Positions 62,491 to 64,000 of a stretch of DNA of 64,000 nt are shown piece after piece. Position numbers and translations under genes: made by a program. Where the stretch lies: assembly GCA_018806985.1 (NCBI GenBank), contig JADANN010000461.1:3619276-3683275 (forward strand), read 5' to 3'. The first letter of the stretch is position 1, and each line of letters begins with the position of its first letter. Below the pieces are notes generated by a model. The model was not told the origin of the DNA. It saw nothing but the letters and a program-made list of their open reading frames with translations, and ran no database searches. Origin of the DNA: Angiostrongylus vasorum. Lineage: Eukaryota > Nematoda > Chromadorea > Rhabditida > Metastrongylidae.

Positions 62491-63238
62491 TAATTGTAAA
62501 ATAATAATATCAACCTTGTGGAAATTCAACAACATAAACACTTGATGAAACATTTTTGTCCAAGTTAGTAGCTAAGTGTGTAAGCAGTGCATTTCATTCT
62601 ACAGAAATTTCTACTTCTGGTCTCACTAATGAAACTGGCAAATTCTGCTAGCTTTTTAGAAATTCATAACTCGACCTTTTTTTGTCCAGTTAACCATTCC
62701 TACGTAGCAATTCCTTTCATTCCGCACTGGGACCCTGCGTCAGTGGGGTAGCCAAATAATGCTTCAAAAGCACGGTGACATCATCGTCGAAGATCTTCTG
62801 GACTCCAAATAGACATACAATTAAGTTAGAGTTCGACGTGGTGAGGGGAATGTAATACTGGAAGCTGGTTTGGAAGTGTATCAGTTGGCAGGAATGTTGT
62901 ATAGCTGTGACGAGAACATACTCCACTCATTAGTTGAATTCTAGAAGCCTGGACTTACCCATCTTTTGACAAAGTAAACCCTTACGTTTGTTTTAACGAC
63001 AAAGCACAACTTCTGTCATTTAGGAGGAATAAGGAATGGTTCAGACTTACCCTAGTGACTATATCATGAATGCGAACGAAGTTAGCTAGCGTGATCAAGC
63101 TTGTTACGGGAAAAAAGGTTCCGCTTCTGGCACGGTGGTCGGTGTGCGATGTTTAACAATGGGAGTTCCTCGCCTTGACGTCCACTGTCACACCCGAGGT
63201 TTATTATGGTTAAATAAACTGAATTATGATCGTTTCTA
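62491..63238. other. Intergenic, nothing firm
   Basis: No supported gene; short frames only. Confidence 0.35.
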
Positions 63239-63358
63239 ATCACAATCTTAACCGTTTTATTTACTGCCTACTCTTTTTTAACGGCAGGGTATTTATTGCG
63301 AAATATAACTTCAATGATGCTGAGATATTTGCAAAACTCCGCACCGCAGGTGTCTGCG
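63239..63358. mobile_element. Foldback fragment, copy L
   Basis: AACCGTTTTATTTACTGCC, ACGGCAGGGTATTTATTGCG, GATGCTGAGATATTTGC, CCGCAGGTGTCTGCG; stops at the hairpin. Confidence 0.8.
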
Positions 63359-64000
63359 CAGACAAAATTTCCGGACCTTTGGTAGAATAGCTTCGGCCTA
63401 CAATGCAATGATATTTGCCCAAACAAAGCGGAATCGACTAGCTAATAGTTGGTGGATTCCTTTAGAAGTGTTGTCTTCATTAACCGTACAGTTCCAATTT
63501 ATTCCGTTTAGATTGGCTTTCTATTCTCCAGATCGAGGCTATTACAGCAGCAGCTTTCAAGGAATAGTTTCTCTTCAAAACGTCCAGTGAACTCCATGCC
63601 AAATGGCTCAGAGTACAATTTATCGATGAGTGGAAGTCTTTCGCATGCCGATAGGCATCAACTCTTATATTGACATTAGTTTGATTTTGAATAAGCCATA
63701 GTTTTTTCATGTGTTAACGACACTTGAAGAGCTCCATGGAAACAATTTGTAGCGCAAGCAAAAAAATTTCGGTGGAGTGGTAATGTGTTAGGGCATTCAC
63801 GAATATTCGTGGTTCATGAGGACTGGCCAGGCAACTCGACTATTTGAGTGAGCGTCAATTTTTCAATGGGTCACTTCGTAATACAATTTCGTTGTCAACC
63901 TAATACTCACTTTTCTTGAATTTGTGTCCTTTTCGCTTGTTACACTCATCGTTCTGGCAGCAGTGCTGACCGAGAAGACATCACCTTGCTATCTTCTTTC
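63359..64000. other. Right edge, nothing firm
   Basis: No convincing frame or repeat. Confidence 0.35.

Noticed and set aside
61698..62493. 172- and 128-codon frames with acidic SDEDED segments on opposite strands
   Set aside because: The acidic peptide is the translation of the hammerhead-like motif and its flank, present on both strands because the ends are inverted.

Overview
This is eukaryotic DNA from a nematode, most likely a strongylid (clade V) parasite of the hookworm group. The two best genes have C. elegans-like proteins and compact GT-AG exons. Two mariner copies belong to the Hsmar1/SETMAR-like lineage, of which the hookworm 'bandit' element is the known nematode example. The RTE-type LINE remnants read like nematode RTE proteins. 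The species call is inference.

Layout. 1-2.1 kb: a dead mariner. 2.2-3.8 kb: 3' exons of an unidentified gene. 4.3-8.3 kb: nested repeats (a foldback element split by a 1.56 kb solo-LTR-like element, a SINE, and a second mariner that itself carries a foldback element). 8.3-20.9 kb: repeat-rich, with no confident host gene. 20.9-30.3 kb: a seven-exon 7TM receptor gene whose six introns all carry repeat remnants and which has a one-base frame break at exon 4. 30.3-45.4 kb: a graveyard of Penelope-like elements (PLEs) with GIY-YIG remnants and hammerhead-ribozyme-like ends, RTE LINE remnants, SINEs and foldback elements. 45.5-51.7 kb: a twelve-exon DEAD-box helicase (Gemin3/DDX20, C. elegans mel-46). 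52.0-58.5 kb, same strand: an eleven-exon methionine aminopeptidase 2 (map-2). 58.5-64 kb: a second copy of the LTR-like element and a second PLE subfamily.

How the genes work together. The helicase gene ends in a poly(A) signal about 120 bp before the map-2 start, and a 3' splice-site-like AG lies 11 bp before that start. This fits a two-gene nematode operon read through SL2-type trans-splicing. One product belongs to SMN-complex snRNP assembly and the other to co-translational N-terminal methionine removal, so co-expression would be of the housekeeping kind. The receptor gene stands alone.

The most interesting signals are: (1) at least ten copies of a roughly 38-nt motif at PLE ends that fits the minimal hammerhead ribozyme core, in two sequence subfamilies; (2) foldback elements whose two arms each carry a tRNA-like A box and B box, i.e. 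SINE-like units in inverted orientation; (3) two 1.5 kb LTR-like elements with perfect 5-bp target duplications and unusual TA...TA ends. All calls were made by eye from the sequence; no alignment or folding program was run.
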